Assembly (NCBI RefSeq): GCF_041224545.1
Contig: NZ_JBGFGP010000176.1
Span: forward strand, 124,001-188,000
Length of the DNA stretch: 64,000 nucleotides
Source of the DNA: Sedimentitalea sp041224545
Lineage (GTDB): Bacteria > Pseudomonadota > Alphaproteobacteria > Rhodobacterales > Rhodobacteraceae
Direction: 5' to 3'
The position numbers and the translations under genes were made by a program. Below are positions 63,992-64,000 of the stretch, piece after piece. How positions within the stretch are numbered: the stretch's first letter is position 1; each line of letters begins with the position of its first letter. Below the pieces are notes generated by a model, which made no database searches, had not been told where the DNA came from, and worked only from the letters and a program-made list of their open reading frames with translations.

Positions 63992-64000
63992 CACTATTCC

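Overview
This window looks like ordinary chromosome of a Rhodobacteraceae (Roseobacter-group) alphaproteobacterium. The signs are uniformly high GC with G/C-rich third codon positions; a C4-type 5-aminolevulinate synthase; a lysis pair of the gene-transfer-agent (GTA) type; a VPLPA-type C-terminal sorting signal; a small membrane protein after gap; and a hairpin repeat around 37066-37140 of a kind I recall as common in this family. No insertion sequence, integrase or CRISPR array was seen.

Layout. 1-5.7 kb: end of lexA, convergent comEC, gltX, gltA. 5.7-13.7 kb (minus strand): an enoyl-CoA hydratase, ccmH, ccmF, a GTA-type holin and endolysin, ccmE, argC, murI and an acyltransferase, so the lysis pair sits inside a cytochrome c maturation cluster. 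13.8-18.4 kb: a fused indolepyruvate oxidoreductase and a divergent LysR regulator, then a terminator that may end a small RNA. 18.6-25.1 kb (plus): a mechanosensitive channel, purL, a sulfotransferase-like gene, bolA, grxD. 25.2-26.5 kb (minus): coiled-coil gene, zapA and an MliC-like gene, overlapping by a few bases. 26.8-31.7 kb: tkt, a Lys-rich orphan, DUF808, gap and a 47-residue membrane protein. 31.7-42.5 kb: coaD, a CBS protein, LysR/mmsA, a VPLPA protein, an L,D-transpeptidase, a methyltransferase, a YbdK-type ligase, and the isobutyryl-CoA dehydrogenase/HIBYL-CoA hydrolase/mmsB operon. With mmsA this covers the late steps of valine degradation. 42.5-48.9 kb (minus): tungstate ABC transporter tupABC, ispG, a RodZ-like gene, hemA. 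49.5-52.6 kb (plus): M20 peptidase, a fluoroacetate-dehalogenase-like hydrolase, a YbaY/META protein.

52.6-62.8 kb is the accessory part: a glycosyltransferase, a sulfotransferase-like protein and a methyltransferase; two tandem tRNA-Asp genes; a short divergent YcaO protein followed by a SARP/BTAD-TPR regulator; a convergent 182-residue protein whose C-terminus is Cys-Cys-Thr-Gln-Cys-Ser; and a divergent 1160-residue subtilase with a P domain, five modules of about 81 residues and RTX calcium-binding repeats. I read YcaO + regulator + Cys-rich C-terminus as a candidate undescribed RiPP (azole- or thioamide-type peptide) locus, with the subtilase as a possible partner. aroB closes the window.

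The other strong signals are a 77-bp repeat that begins directly after the stop codons of two unrelated genes, two LacI-type operators upstream of gap, and near-complete conservation of the fluoroacetate dehalogenase active site in the hydrolase at 50.9 kb.
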